Source of the DNA: Agapanthus africanus
Taxonomy: Eukaryota > Streptophyta > Magnoliopsida > Asparagales > Amaryllidaceae
DNA: 64,000 nucleotides
Reading direction: 5' to 3'
NCBI GenBank assembly: GCA_030015575.1
Contig: JASDDO010000001.1
Span: 325,843,595 to 325,907,594 of the forward strand
The position numbers were made by a program, and so were the translations under genes. This document shows positions 25,131 to 36,770 of this stretch, piece after piece (position 1 is the first letter of the stretch; every line of letters begins with the position of its first letter). The notes under the pieces are model-generated. The model saw only the letters and a program-made list of their open reading frames with translations. It was not told the DNA's origin and ran no database searches.

Positions 25131-26215
25131 TGATTGATCATTTTCTTGGAATCGTATATAAAATGTGTAAAGATCACAACCAAAGAAATTTGTAAACCGC
25201 AATCAATAACGGTGTCAATTGTAGGTTCGTTAGCGAGTGCGGATCGTCCACAAGAAAAGTGTGATTTGATCGTAATTGATTTAGTTGAATTGAAAATTAA
25301 AGGATAAAAGAAAAGAAAATTTGATTCAAGATTTTTGAAATTGAGTTTCAAGAATCATCAAAAACTAGACCTAATATCAAGAAATACTATAGATCAAGAA
25401 TCAAGAATCAAGAATTGTTGAAATGATATCCAAATCGAATGAGTTATCAAGATTTGTAGAGAGGCTCATAGGAATCGCTCGAATCGATAGTGATGATGAA
25501 GACTTGTGATTACGTATTCTTATCCATTGATGATTTGTTGCTAGATCGATGACGATCAACGAGATTTAGGGATCTATCGAAGAAACTAGGGTTTCTTCAT
25601 CAACATCCATTGTCCTTTCGTTGATTATCATTCAAATGCCAGCCTCTAGGAAATTCAATCATCGATCGTTGATCTCTAATTAAGAGCGAAAACATTCAAG
25701 AAAGCATCTCGCTCGAAACAAGGTTGTCGATGATTCAATTTCCTAAAGTTTACAAAACTCATAAAACTTAAGAATTGTTCGAGAATTTAATTATCATCAT
25801 CTATCAATTTTCTCGATTCCTCCACGAGCGGACTTTTCACTCAAACATCATGACAAAAAAAACAATCAAGAATTGAGAACTCTTCATAATGCAAGAATGT
25901 AAAGAAAAGCAAGATCAAGAATTTTCACCTTTTATTATTCAACATGTCGTTACAATTCCCTCAAGACTATAAGAATTGAGGAGAGAAATCGATCGTCGAA
26001 TTAGTTTCGCATTGTCTTCGTGAGTCGCGGATCGTCTTGGATCACTTGCTCGGATGAAAATCGGCGTTGCTTCAAAAAGGCTTGATGGCTTCTTGCTTGA
26101 TTTTGTAGTCGGTGATCTTGATTTGGATTTTGAAGTGTATTTAAGCTACAAGTCGTGTTACTCAACTTGCGTTTGGAAATTGTTGATCAACCTTTGTGAT
26201 GAAGCCTTGAGTCCC

Positions 26216-26471
26216 TTTATATAGCCTTCCTCTTTAGCTTCCCCTAGAAGCTTGATTAGGTTTAGCTTCCTTTGGAAGCTAAGCTAGGTTTAGCTTCTCT
26301 TGCAAGCTTGGTAGTTGAGTAGAACCTTCTAGATTGAGTTAGTTATGTAGCTTACAAGAGAAGCTTGGTTGTTATGAGAAGAAGCTTCTAGGTTTAGCTA
26401 GCTTGCTTCAGAAGCTTAGAGGTATTAGGCTTGTACAAGAAGCTTGGCTGTTAGGACGGAAGCTTCTGGAG
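26216..26471 (-). promoter_or_regulatory. Predicted LTR promoter of I with heat-shock-element-like repeats
   Basis: On the - strand CTATATAAA (26216-26224) is a strong plant TATA box. Upstream, between 26240 and 26471, the word AAGCTT recurs about seven times. Two copies form the heat-shock element pattern: AGAAGCTTCT at 26380-26389, and GAAnnTTCnnGA at 26459-26470. Heat-shock-factor control of an LTR is known for the Arabidopsis Copia element ONSEN. For this element it is inference. Confidence 0.45.
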
Positions 26472-26557
26472 ATATCTGGAGACCGAAGTGTATTGAAAAA
26501 GTTTTGATCTTGGAAGGGGAAGCCAGAGAAATCAATCTGCCGCTGACGTGATGACGT

Positions 26558-26606
26558 GGCCGCGGATCCGCGGCGGATCTGCCCATTCGGTCGCGGATCC
26601 ACGGCC
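26558..26606. repeat. Pair of GC-rich GGATCC-centred palindromes
   Basis: The first, GCCGCGGATCCGCGGC (26559-26574), is a perfect 16-bp palindrome. The second, at 26589-26606, has the same core with small differences. The same paired motif occurs in the leaders of B, C and D. Confidence 0.8.
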
Positions 26607-27001
26607 GTTTTGAACGATCTGTGCATGGAAACTTTAAGGTACTTTAGTGCTGATCCTTGGGGACTTACTTAATATCTGGAATATTTTTATACTCTCTTGT
26701 TCACTGCCAGATCGCAAGTCTTGGACTTAGCGCATTTTTATGAGCTCTTTTATGATTTCTGGCCCTTTTCCTGGAATTTCCTGCACACAATCTCGAGACA
26801 AGTGTTGCGATATACAAAGATCATGTGTGCTATAATAAACACTCAATTTCCCTCAAAATGCCGGTTATAATGTATAACACATGTTATATGATATTTTACA
26901 GATGATTTGCTAATATGTGCTATATTTATACCGAACACCTTTAGTGATTGCAAATAGTAGGGAAATTGATGTGTTAAAAATGCAATATTTTCGACTGATC
27001 A

Positions 27002-27013
27002 AATTTCCCCAAA
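27002..27013 (-). other. Polypurine tract of I
   Basis: On the - strand TTTGGGGAAATT lies directly before the LTR start TGATCAG. Confidence 0.7.
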
Positions 27014-28195
27014 CTTAATTTTGCTCGTCTTGAGCAAACTTGTTTTATTAAAAAGTGAAGGAGAAAATATAAGAAAAAGAAAAACTAACTAGTACACTTT
27101 CGTAGGAAATACGATTGCACTGAGCACGTGCAACAAACCTTTAAACCTCTAGGTGTTCCTAGTAGGAGGAGTGTTGTCTCCTGAGAGTTTTCAGCGGATT
27201 GCACCCACAAAATCCAATAATAAAAGGAAGACTGTGAAAGTTACAAATAAAGATAAGAATTGTAAAAGAAAGAGAGTTTCCAACTATACTAGCTTTTTGG
27301 TTGTCATGAGCCCTATCTTAATAGTCATGAAAAGATGTTAGAAATCACATCATCCCTCAATAAAACATCGTCTTTATTATTCATTCCAATCTTTCTTCCA
27401 AACATCGATCATATAACCCTACGTGTGTGTAAAGAACATCCCTACACTCAGAGAATTCAATTCAAGCTATCATACTCTTGTCCATCTACCTCAGTACTTT
27501 TTAATCAATGAATATTTAGATGGATTTGCTTGCACATTTTTCATGCGACTGTTAATACTTCTTGAGGTACTAACCGACCGATTACTCATGTGCTTGCTTA
27601 TACGGTGTATTATTATTTTCCTCATCTTGCACCACATGTTCCCTTCCGAATGACGGCGCGACGTAGAGACGTCTTGCCTGAGATTCGGGGCAGATACTTT
27701 TTGGTTTTATCTGTCCACCTCTCCGAAGATGCCAAGTTGATTTATGGCACCGTGTATCGAAGTTTTAGACGGATGCGGCCGATGTAGCAGACTTCGTCAG
27801 ATTCTCCCTCGCTTGAGGGGTTTTTGATTGTGGGGACGCTCTTCCCTGCAGGCGCAAGCCCGTGCAGTTAATTACGCTACCGCATCGCGGTAACAACTTT
27901 CTCCTTCTCCAGATGTTCACTTCGTGTCGTGGGTGTTTGTTTTGTTTTTGGTTGCCCGCGGATTGTATACGGAGACTAATTTATGTCGTCGCCCATAGGA
28001 CGTGGATTAGTCCAAATCCGTATTTTCTTAGATTTGGGTTTGGGGTTTTGGTATAAGGATACGTTAGCCATATTTGAGGATAAGATCAACTCAAACGTTT
28101 GTTAAGGATACGTTAGTCGAATTTGAGACTATGATCAACTCAACGGGATCGTTTACATCCGACAAAAGAGCATTTGGGCTCTATTGTTCTAGCTT
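27014..28195 (-). other. 3' untranslated region of I, first part
   Basis: Non-coding as far as I can see: AT-rich to about 27640, then more balanced in composition. Short frames on both strands do not resemble any protein I know. A border with another decayed element near 27640 is possible but not shown. Confidence 0.4.
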
Positions 28196-28271
28196 AGGGA
28201 CATAGTGGTCCATTGCCAGTTTAGAGACATAGTGGTCCATTGCCAGTTTAAGGACATGGTGGTCCATCATT
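28196..28271 (+). repeat. Short tandem repeat, about 30-bp unit
   Basis: Two and a half units containing GACATAGTGGTCCATTGCC. Looser relatives ('gtccat', 'agtccgt') continue to about 28345. Confidence 0.8.
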
Positions 28272-28546
28272 CCCATTTTGGGGACGAATATTTGTTTAAG
28301 GACGCATTAGTCCATGAGTTTAAGGACCCCATAGTCCGTATCAATGTATGGTTGTCGGGACCCGTCACCTCTCTGACGACGTTGAGGGATTACAACGACG
28401 AATATCAGAGGAGTTCGGAGATGTACCCTTGAACCGGGTGTAAATTGATTTGAGAGAGCAGCCGTGCTCAGTCAACTTAATTTGAGGACTTAGGGACAGA
28501 ACTGGGCTAAGTCCAGTTGGGAATATTCAACATTTTATTTGTGTTT

Positions 28547-28727
28547 GGCCTGTCAGGCCTTTATTTGGGCTCTGCCCCTTTTAATAATGCACTGCATTTT
28601 TTTATTTGGTCTGATAGACCTTTTAATTGGGTTTTGCCCCCTTTTTTTAAATAATGCATTGCATTTTGGTCTGATAGACCTTTTAATTGGGCTCTGCCCT
28701 TTTTAATAATGCACTGCATTAAATATT
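28547..28727 (+). repeat. 60-61-bp tandem repeat, three copies
   Basis: Units start at 28547, 28608 and 28668. Each opens with a palindrome (GGCCTGTCAGGCC or GGTCTGATAGACC), then a 'gctctgccc' box and AATGCACTGCATT. Confidence 0.85.
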
Positions 28728-28878
28728 CTGACAATGCCCCACGTGGCTTGTCAGGCGCTTTACGCCAATTGAGGAGCGCAAGGCGCAAATTCATGTGGAG
28801 GTGACATGTGTCATGTGCTAGTGAGCGCAAGTCTGTTAGCGCAATGCGCTGCGCCAGTGCGCTGTGCTAGTCGCTGCT

Positions 28879-29042
28879 GACACGTGGCGCGCTCTGGTGA
28901 CTTGTGCCAAACCAAGAGAGCAGTGCTCTGTTTTTAGAAGCGCAAGGCGCAGTTGTTCTGTGATTGACACGTGGTGCTCTCTGGTGGCTTGCGCCAATCC
29001 AAGGAGTGCAACAGTGAAAATTTCAAAAGTGCAAGGCACTGT
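28879..29042 (+). repeat. 87-bp tandem duplication with G-boxes
   Basis: Units start at 28879 and 28966. Both open with GACACGTGG, which contains the G-box CACGTG, and close with a GCGCAAGGCGC-like word. Confidence 0.75.
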
Positions 29043-29576
29043 TTAATATCTTGATCAAATTTAGATCAAAGAAAACAAGTTTTTCTTTTTCCAGAGAGGT
29101 TCTACCTCAAATTTCAAGAACCAGTGGTTCATCAAAAGGTAATGCCTTTATATAGATCGAAAGATCTAATAAAGAAGTAAAATTACTTCATTTTTATTAT
29201 TATTTTTTTATTAAAGATCTTGATCTTGTTCTTAGATCTTTGATCTTTTTTAGAAGAAATTCTTCTTTTTTTAAAGGTTTTACCTATTTCTTTTCTTCGA
29301 GTTCTTCGCAATGTTTTAGAGGAGTTTTGTATCTCTATCTCTGTGTATATTTTAGACTTGGAGTCTAGGGGCCTTTATATAGTGCCAATTGATTTGTTAA
29401 ATCAGTTAAAGAGATCTTTTTCTGAGTGATTTAGGGATGTTTCCCCACCGTTGGATCTTTGATCCTAGGGCTTCTGTTTTACAGAAGGTAATCTTCTTGT
29501 TTTTAACAAGATTGGAAAGATCATTCCAAAATTTTATTGTTTAAATTCTGGCACAGTTGGCGCAAGCGCACCTGCA
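29043..29576 (+). other. AT-rich spacer of I
   Basis: No gene seen. Words such as 'gatctttgatc' and a TTTATATAG box (near 29373) resemble the 5' UTR region of the PMD gene at 59400-60140. It may be an older copy of that promoter and leader. Confidence 0.35.
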
Positions 29577-29580
29577 CTTG

Positions 29581-29730
29581 ACACGTGTCGCGCAGCCAAG
29601 AGCGCAGCGCAACTGCACTGACACGTGTCGCGCAGCGCAGTGCGCAGCGCCACTGTGCTGACACGTGTCGCGCCGCGCAGAGCGCAGCGCAACTGTGCCA
29701 GCGCAACTGCGCTGACACGTGTCGCGCAGC
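29581..29730 (+). repeat. G-box array, about 40-bp unit, four copies
   Basis: ACACGTGTCG begins at 29581, 29621, 29661 and 29715, each followed by CG-rich 'cgcagcgcag' words. The palindrome ACACGTGT contains CACGTG, a core site for plant bZIP and bHLH factors. Before C inserted, the array lay about 310 bp upstream of the PMD TATA box. Confidence 0.8.
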
Positions 29731-29956
29731 GCAGGGTGCGAATCATCTGAAGCGTTGCTTCCTTTATTTTTATTTTAAAACGGAGCCTTGCTCTGATTGG
29801 GTGCACTGTCTTGGGCGCAGCGCTGGCGTGTCAGCTTTTCACACGTGGCGCGCTGCACGCAGCGCAAGGAATCTGAATCGTTGCTTCAATTTTTGAATTT
29901 TTGAAATTCAAACAAACCTTTGCTCTGATTGGGGAAACAAATGCCCCCCACCGTTG

Positions 29957-32062
29957 TGTAAGTGCACTGCAGCGTCCCGGCCGTCAATCTGACGCCGGAA
30001 TGCGGAAGCGAAACTTTTACAAAACATGTAAACCGGCACTACCGCGCACTATAAAACCCGGATCGGGCCATTAACCAAATTTTAGCAAACTAGAAAAAGG
30101 GGAGAAAGCTATACCGAGCGATCTGTGTCCTTCGGTCTTCGGCCTCCGTCCAGATCTCCTCGCAGAATCTCCGGTCTTCACCTCCTCGTCGGAAAAGGCA
30201 CCACATCGCCGGGTTCTTTTACAGGCTCCCACCTCTGGACCGAGGCAACTCGGGCACAAAGTTGGCGAGACGACGTGCCCAAGGATGCTGTAGGATAAGT
30301 GTAGAATCACTTGTCTCAAGCGGGTTTGAAGTTGCCATAATGATGTAGGTGGAATAATGGAAATGAACTTAGGATTTTTGGTGCATGCAAAAATGAGAAC
30401 AAGAAATTTCCCTCATCACAAAATGAATTCCCCTTCTCCTTCAAATGTGTGGCCGGCCTCACAAAATCAAGGAGGAGAACAAATGTATCAAGGGGGGTGA
30501 TCACAAGAGGAGAACAAAATGGTGAGCATAAGCCAAATCAAGCCTCACATCAAAAAAACCCTTCAATCTTCTCACCATTAATGCTAGCTATCATGAAGAA
30601 AAAGGCAAAGATACTATATCTATCATAATCCCTCCATTTACAAGAAACCCCCTCCACAATGCTAATTTGCGCAACTGCAAATTAGCCCATCCATCAGAAA
30701 AATCCGGCCAAGAAGGAACAAAGGAAAACTGGCTGAAACGGAATACAAACTGGAAAGTTCAAAAAACACCGATCCCGTAATAAATTACAGGAAAACCCCA
30801 CGACCGTATATACATACCCGCATTTATATTCCTACTGAATACAAATGCAATGAGACAAAATCTACACTGTACAATACTAGGATCCGGCTTAAACCAAAGC
30901 CCGCTAGTATTATCCGTCCGATCTTGATCCGTACAATACCGCACGTATCTGATCGAACCCTGCCATATCTCCATACGGCCTCTACAGCGTTTCGCCCGAA
31001 ACATGAGAAACTGTCTGTGGGGGACTCTAAAGACTCGTCAATACTTTGGCTGTGGATTTTACCACTAGCACTTCAGAGGTATTAGCCATACGTAACGGGC
31101 TACCAGGTATTGACCAAAAGGGACGTCAATGAGCGAACTCATCCCGATACCCTACTGAGCCTGTCAGTGACAATATCCGTACAGTCCGGTCCGTTCGTCT
31201 ATGAGCATCGCATGTCGGACCTAGGGGGTTGGTAAAAGTCAGACCCCCAAAAGCGGTACAAGTCGTGTCGGAGTGTAGTCCAGAACACCCTGAGATACTT
31301 CTGGAATACCTACCAGTAAATCTCCTGCCTTGGCCAAGGACTTTCATGTACTGGTTCTCCTAGACACAGCATGACCTCACCCCCAATACCGGGAGAGACG
31401 AACCCCTGCAGATCCGCTCACTGCCTCCATGTGGCTCGGGACTGTACCCAACTAAAACCTGTTTGCACGACTCCTTTGAGCCGTGGCAGGGTAGTAATCA
31501 AAGCACATTGGGAACTCACACGAGAAAAATGACGATCTCAGGTCGATGAACTAACCTGTACACATGTCACCAGGGAACTTCTATCTGACGTCTGGTAGAA
31601 TCCCAACTAGCATGTTCCCGGCGAGTCCTGCCCGGTGTACTCATAACCCAATGAGCACCTGTATACATCCTCGGTGATCCAACTGACACCAGTGGCTTAT
31701 GAGACCGGCCACCGCCCCTCGTCGGGGTCTCGACTGTATACACTAGTCTACTCTAGAGTATCGATGACCTGTCTCGAAACTCCCACGACTAGGGACCTTT
31801 TAAGGATGTGCTTATAGACCCCCAGCTCCCACGTATATGATCACCATCATACTGCTGGCAGTCCAGCAAGAATCCTAAGGGCTCTATCAACATTCAATAG
31901 TGATCAGTAATGTCACCTAAAACAGTACACGATGATAAAGATAAACCAAATAGCATACTATCATCTTGAGTAAGACTGTCCTACCGGTATAGGTCCTCCC
32001 TCAATCATTGTAATTACGTTGCTGTGATCTAATAATTGACTTTCAGGGCACTATCTGCAACA
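29957..32062 (-). repeat. 3' LTR of C (2106 bp)
   Basis: Runs TGTAAG to CAACA on the + strand. It is about 10% different from the 5' LTR in its first 250 bp, but almost identical over 31138-31850 against 58360-59070. Confidence 0.85.
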
Positions 32063-32073
32063 ATCTCCCACTT
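32063..32073 (-). other. Polypurine tract of C
   Basis: On the - strand AAGTGGGAGAT precedes the LTR start TGTTGCAG, as in A and D. Confidence 0.85.
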
Positions 32074-33173
32074 GCACTCAAGGCTAATTATTGCGATGTC
32101 GCATACTCACAGCCCGTGTGATATCGAACACCCAACTCCTCTACTAGTCAGTCTCACAAAGCCTGTTTGCGAAACCATTGCGTTCGAGGAATAGCCTCAG
32201 TGAGTGGATCCGCCCTGATGTTTCTTTCTATGTCTCTTTTTATCTCAAATTCGCGGAGAAAGCCATCTCCCGAAATGAGCAATACCTGTCTTAGAATATG
32301 TTTGGATGTCTGATGGGACCTAGTTCAGAAATAAACTCCAAATCTAAACTTCTTAGACTGTATCGTTAACTGAACTTAACCAGTATCCTGCGCCATGCCT
32401 CCCTCAGTATCCGCCTAGACCACCTGTCCAAACTACTGCCCCTCGTCAGAGGAAAAACTATAACTCTGACAGTCACTCTGTCATCCAGGTCACCTTGGAA
32501 GCCTGGAATGATAACCGTCCCCTGAAAGAGGCTGATGTTATCATATCCCTAGAACATCCCCTTATGTTCTAAAACTGCTTCCGAATGTTTCTCCAGGATT
32601 GGATCAATATCAACTTATTGCATCTCGTGCAAAAACAATATCTGGTGTGGTACTTGACATCGCATGATCAACTCAATTGCCTAAGCAAGTGATTTGCCAA
32701 TCATGCACATCCCTCTCCCCTTTAGTCTGTACGACACCTTTAGAGAGGGTGACTCCATCACCTGCAGGTACACTATCGTGCCAGGAGTCATCCATTCTAA
32801 AACACCTTTAGAATGCTGTCTAAGTACCCAGATTGGGAAACTACCCAAATCTAGATCTAAAACCATAGATCTAGTAACCTGAATATCTGATATAATATCC
32901 ATGTCCTTTGTGGAGAAACCACTGTGTGACAACCAAAGTATAAACGACCGTACTACAGGAATTCACTTCCTACTCCGTGTATGTCATCCAAATACCAGGA
33001 CATCACACCATACTACCTTCTTAACAGATCCATCCCCTATTCTGATGAAGTCAAACCTGTGACTGTTACATTAGAAATAGATGATCTATCTCCGCTATAT
33101 CTGCTTTAGTCTATAAATAGACACAAGCCACTTGTTCACCAATGCTTCCGCTGCTCCCACTGACTACGACAAC
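32074..33173 (-). other. Pol 3' relic of C
   Basis: Reversed, it aligns with the pol relics of A (2540-3640) and B (38880-39890). It stops at the B insertion, where ACAAC is duplicated. Broken; no usable frame. Confidence 0.7.
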
Positions 33174-34449
33174 TGTTGGATATAGTGCCCTCTAAGTCAA
33201 TTATTGGATCGCAGGCAGGTGATTGCAATGATTAAGGGAGGACCTATACCGACATGACTGTCTTACTCGAGATGATAGTATGCTATCTGGTTTGTCTTTA
33301 TCCTCGTATACATACTTTAGTTCACTATTGAATGTTGATAAAGCCCATAGGATTCTTGCTTGACTGCCAGCAGTATGATGGCGATCATATACGTGAGAGC
33401 TGGGGTCTATAAGCACATCCTTAAAGTGTCCCTAGTCGTGGGAGTTTCGAGACAGGGCATCGATACTCCAAAGTAGACTAGTGTATACATTCGAGACCCC
33501 GAAGAGGGGCGGTGGCCGGTCTCACAAGCCATTGGTGTTAGTTGGTTCACCTAAGATGTATACAGGTGCTCATTGGGTTAATGAGTACACCGGACATGAC
33601 TCGCCGGGAACATGCTAGTTGGTATTATACAATCCTGAAATTCGTTTCGGGATCGTTTTTGGAAGTTGCCAGTTTCCATTTTCTATCACCCGTCTTTTAA
33701 CATTCGGTTAAAGACGGATTTATCTTTTCTTCATTGGGTGAGTCATTGTGTGTGGAAGCTTCAAGATTAGTGACTAGGTTAGTGACTCATTCTTTTGCAT
33801 TCATGAGTTGATGACTAGGTTTCATGATTCATGCTTTTGCATTTAATATTATAAATGTGTCATTCTTTCTTTAATTATTGTGATAAGGATGAACGCTTAT
33901 AGTCACCACTTGATGTTCCTACACTCACCCACTTGCTTCATTTATCTTGGCTGGCCACTTCTTTGGAGGATGAGGGATTTGATTTTTGGGAAAAGATTAT
34001 GATAGTTTAGTTCATGGAAATTTCATATAGTTCAATTTCCATTTACCCGATTCCGAATCGCAACTTCATTAACCGTTCGTCCATAGCTTTGGACGTAACG
34101 AGACAAAGTGTTCTACTCATTCTCTACATCAATCTTGGTCGTCTCTTTTAGCAAACTTGACGATCGTGTTGCCTCGGTTCAGAGGCGGGAGCCCGTTTAA
34201 AGATCCGTCGACGTGGTGCCACCTGGACGACGATACCGGAGATCGAACGAGTTTGGATCAGCTGCAACAAAACGTGGGATGATGGTTGAAGACCGAAGGT
34301 CCCGGATCGTTCGGTATAACATTTCTACCTACTTTACAGTTTGTTAGTTTAGAGTTAATGGCAGATCCTGGGAAATAGTATACGATAGCGCTAGTTTGTT
34401 CCGCATTTTGGCGTCTGAAAGACGGCCGGGGCGCTACCGTAGACTTACA
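33174..34449 (+). repeat. 5' LTR of B (1276 bp)
   Basis: Starts TGTTGGATATAG and ends GACTTACA before the primer site. It is markedly shorter than the 3' LTR (2088 bp), with matching ends. Confidence 0.9.
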
Positions 34450-34450
34450 C

Positions 34451-34463
34451 TGGTATCAGAGCC
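34451..34463 (+). other. Primer binding site of B
   Basis: TGGTATCAGAGCC, complement of initiator tRNA-Met, one base after the LTR end. Confidence 0.9.
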
Positions 34464-35340
34464 ACGCCATTAAGCTTTACTAACTTGTGTTAACACGTTT
34501 AAAACATCGATCGAACGGAATTTCGCAAAACTATAATTTACTGTTCAAAGTTTCTGTCGATTTTTAATATAGTCTAAAATTATTTTACATATCACAGAAA
34601 ACTAAGCAGGCAATTCTAAGCAAACTGGTGAAATTTGGTCACGTGATCCCACAGAACGGCCACGGATCCACGGCCCAAGTCAGGGTTTGGCCGCTGATCT
34701 GCCGTGCTTTTATGAGAACAGTGCGCCAAATTTTTCCAGTGAGTTTTCCATGGGAAATTATGGTTTTTGGTATATGTCGTTTGGGCCCATATTTTGTTAC
34801 TGTACACCAGATGTACGTGGGGCCTACTTCGGGAAATTTTGTCGATCGAAATTTAAACGTGTTAGTTTAAAGTACTTATATTATATCTCCGACCATGAAT
34901 GTCATTTGATCGGTAAACCGCGTCTGATTGCTATAGTTCTTTTAGACGGGTTTGCGAACGTGACATTCGCGTTGATGATCTGTGTTGTGCTGTATTGTTG
35001 CGGATTTGTCGTGGTGGATAGCAGTGTGCAATGATAGTGCTGTTTGGATTTATTTCTACATTTGATATTGCGGGACGAGCGTCCAACATGTGGACTTCCG
35101 TCACTTCCTGTTTGTATACTATTCTTTTGGGGCACGACCGGGCTGAGGTCAATGTACCCGTTGTATATGTTTTTCTTTTCTGTACTAGGATTACCCCGCG
35201 GCGGAGTGCACGGATAGCCGGGTTCTGGAGGGCAACGGGTCCGTATCTCATGGCTTTGAGAGGCAGAGGGGCTTTACTCTGGAATTGGCGGGCTATTCAC
35301 CGCGCTCGTAGGGGTACAGGTTGACCCAAGGAGGGGTGCT

Positions 35341-35427
35341 CAAGTTACCGGATTCCGTGAAGTGCTGGGTGGTCCATTCACTTTGCTGTAGGGGGCTGCC
35401 TCGCTTCAGGTTTTGGCGGGTAACTTG
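35341..35427 (+). ncRNA. Conserved leader RNA stem, B copy
   Basis: Arms CAAGTTACC (35341-35349) and GGTAACTTG (35419-35427), 87-nt span. An inner TGAAG/CTTCA pairing is also present. Confidence 0.7.
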
Positions 35428-35671
35428 CCGCACCAGTAGGGGTCTAGGTTTCATTGCACAGGCTATCCACATGACCAGGGGAACGTCGGGTTTCAGTAGA
35501 GGCTCTATGAAACCCGGGGTTCCCAGATTATCTGTATTGTTCTGTAATGCTTATTACTTTTCTGTAATGTTGCATTTTATCACGTCTGGAGCGATTATTG
35601 TATATTAGTATATATACTATTAGATGTTGTATATGTTTTACACCCGCGCTAGTCCAGTCCCCGCTCTGTCG

Positions 35672-35689
35672 TTAGTTAAGTAACCTAAC
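35672..35689 (+). ncRNA. Invariant leader hairpin, B copy
   Basis: The same 18-mer as in G, C and D, extended here by C-G and G-C closing pairs. Confidence 0.65.
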
Positions 35690-36770
35690 GGGTAATGACG
35701 GGACCCAGTGACGAATGCGTATGGTATATACGTACATTATATTTTCGTTCTTTTCTGGTGTGTTTAATTGATGGGACTGCATTGATTCTTATCAATGCAA
35801 AGATAAAACAAACCTATTTTGATGTTGTTGGAACAAATTTTAAAAAAAAGATTTATTACAAAGACGTTTTCTTTTGTTATGCACAGTGGTATTCGGTTAT
35901 GAATATCCAGCACCTCATTCGATGAGGCAAGGGCCGAGATCCCTTCACCGGTAGTGACCCTTTGGGCAGAAGTTTGCGTCAGGGTAATAACTTCAATATA
36001 TTCGATCACAAGTTGCTTTGCATCACGATATTCAGTTAGAATATCTTACACCTCATTCCACAAGGAAAGAGACGAGATCCCTTCACTGGGAGTGACCTCT
36101 TTAGCAAACGTTTTCGCCACTATATTTTTATAAAAAGCTGTCAGGTTCCTTCAACGAGATCAAGTTCATTACGTTAAAGGTTTTTCGCCAAAAACCAGCC
36201 GTAATCCTCCGTCATTTATTATGGATGGTCAGTAGTATTCAAGCTATGTTTGTTGGCCTACGTCAAGGCATAGTGTTTGGTAGCTGTTGGGTATTCATTT
36301 GTTGCAAAGATAGATGCATTTGTTTAGGACAGACGTACAGCCTCGTTGGCCTACGTCAAGGGCATGTACGATGTACCTAAATTAATCAAGAAAACGACGG
36401 GTAGAACTTAACATGTGGCTTATGATTTGTTAGCCTACGTCAAGGTCATAAGAGCGTGGGATAAAAATTATATCGGGAGTTTCAAACATACAGGAAACTT
36501 GCCAGACTTGAGCATACCTTCTGGAGTGTGATAACATGAGTGGATGCCGTCACGTTGTCTTGCGATGAGAGTTGGATCCCGATTCCCACTGATGAGTTAG
36601 TTTACTCCTCGGGTGATTCCGACTAATTCTTCTTTTAGGTTTGAAAGAGAATTTGAGATTACAGTGGGAGGTTTCCTGATTAGATAAAATGATAAACATT
36701 CTGATCTAGGTTAGAGTGCACACAGAGTGTTTCTTCTCTCTCTCTCTCTTTGGCAGCGACCTTTGACCGA

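Larger units (their letters stand above)
25131..27001 (-). repeat. 3' LTR of I (1871 bp)
   Basis: On the - strand it opens TGATCAG right after a purine tract and closes TGATCAATCA, giving TG...CA ends. The left border is exactly where the H LTR stops matching E. It is AT-rich, with many 'caagaatcaag' words near 25380-25420. Confidence 0.65.
34464..36770 (+). other. Long 5' leader of B
   Basis: A 2.3-kb non-coding leader before the CAG acceptor-like site near 36763. It holds the GGCC...GGATCC...GGCC words at 34658-34703, the conserved stem, and the 18-nt hairpin. Frames such as 35031-35324 read through these RNA elements and are not conserved as protein in D or G. Confidence 0.7.
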
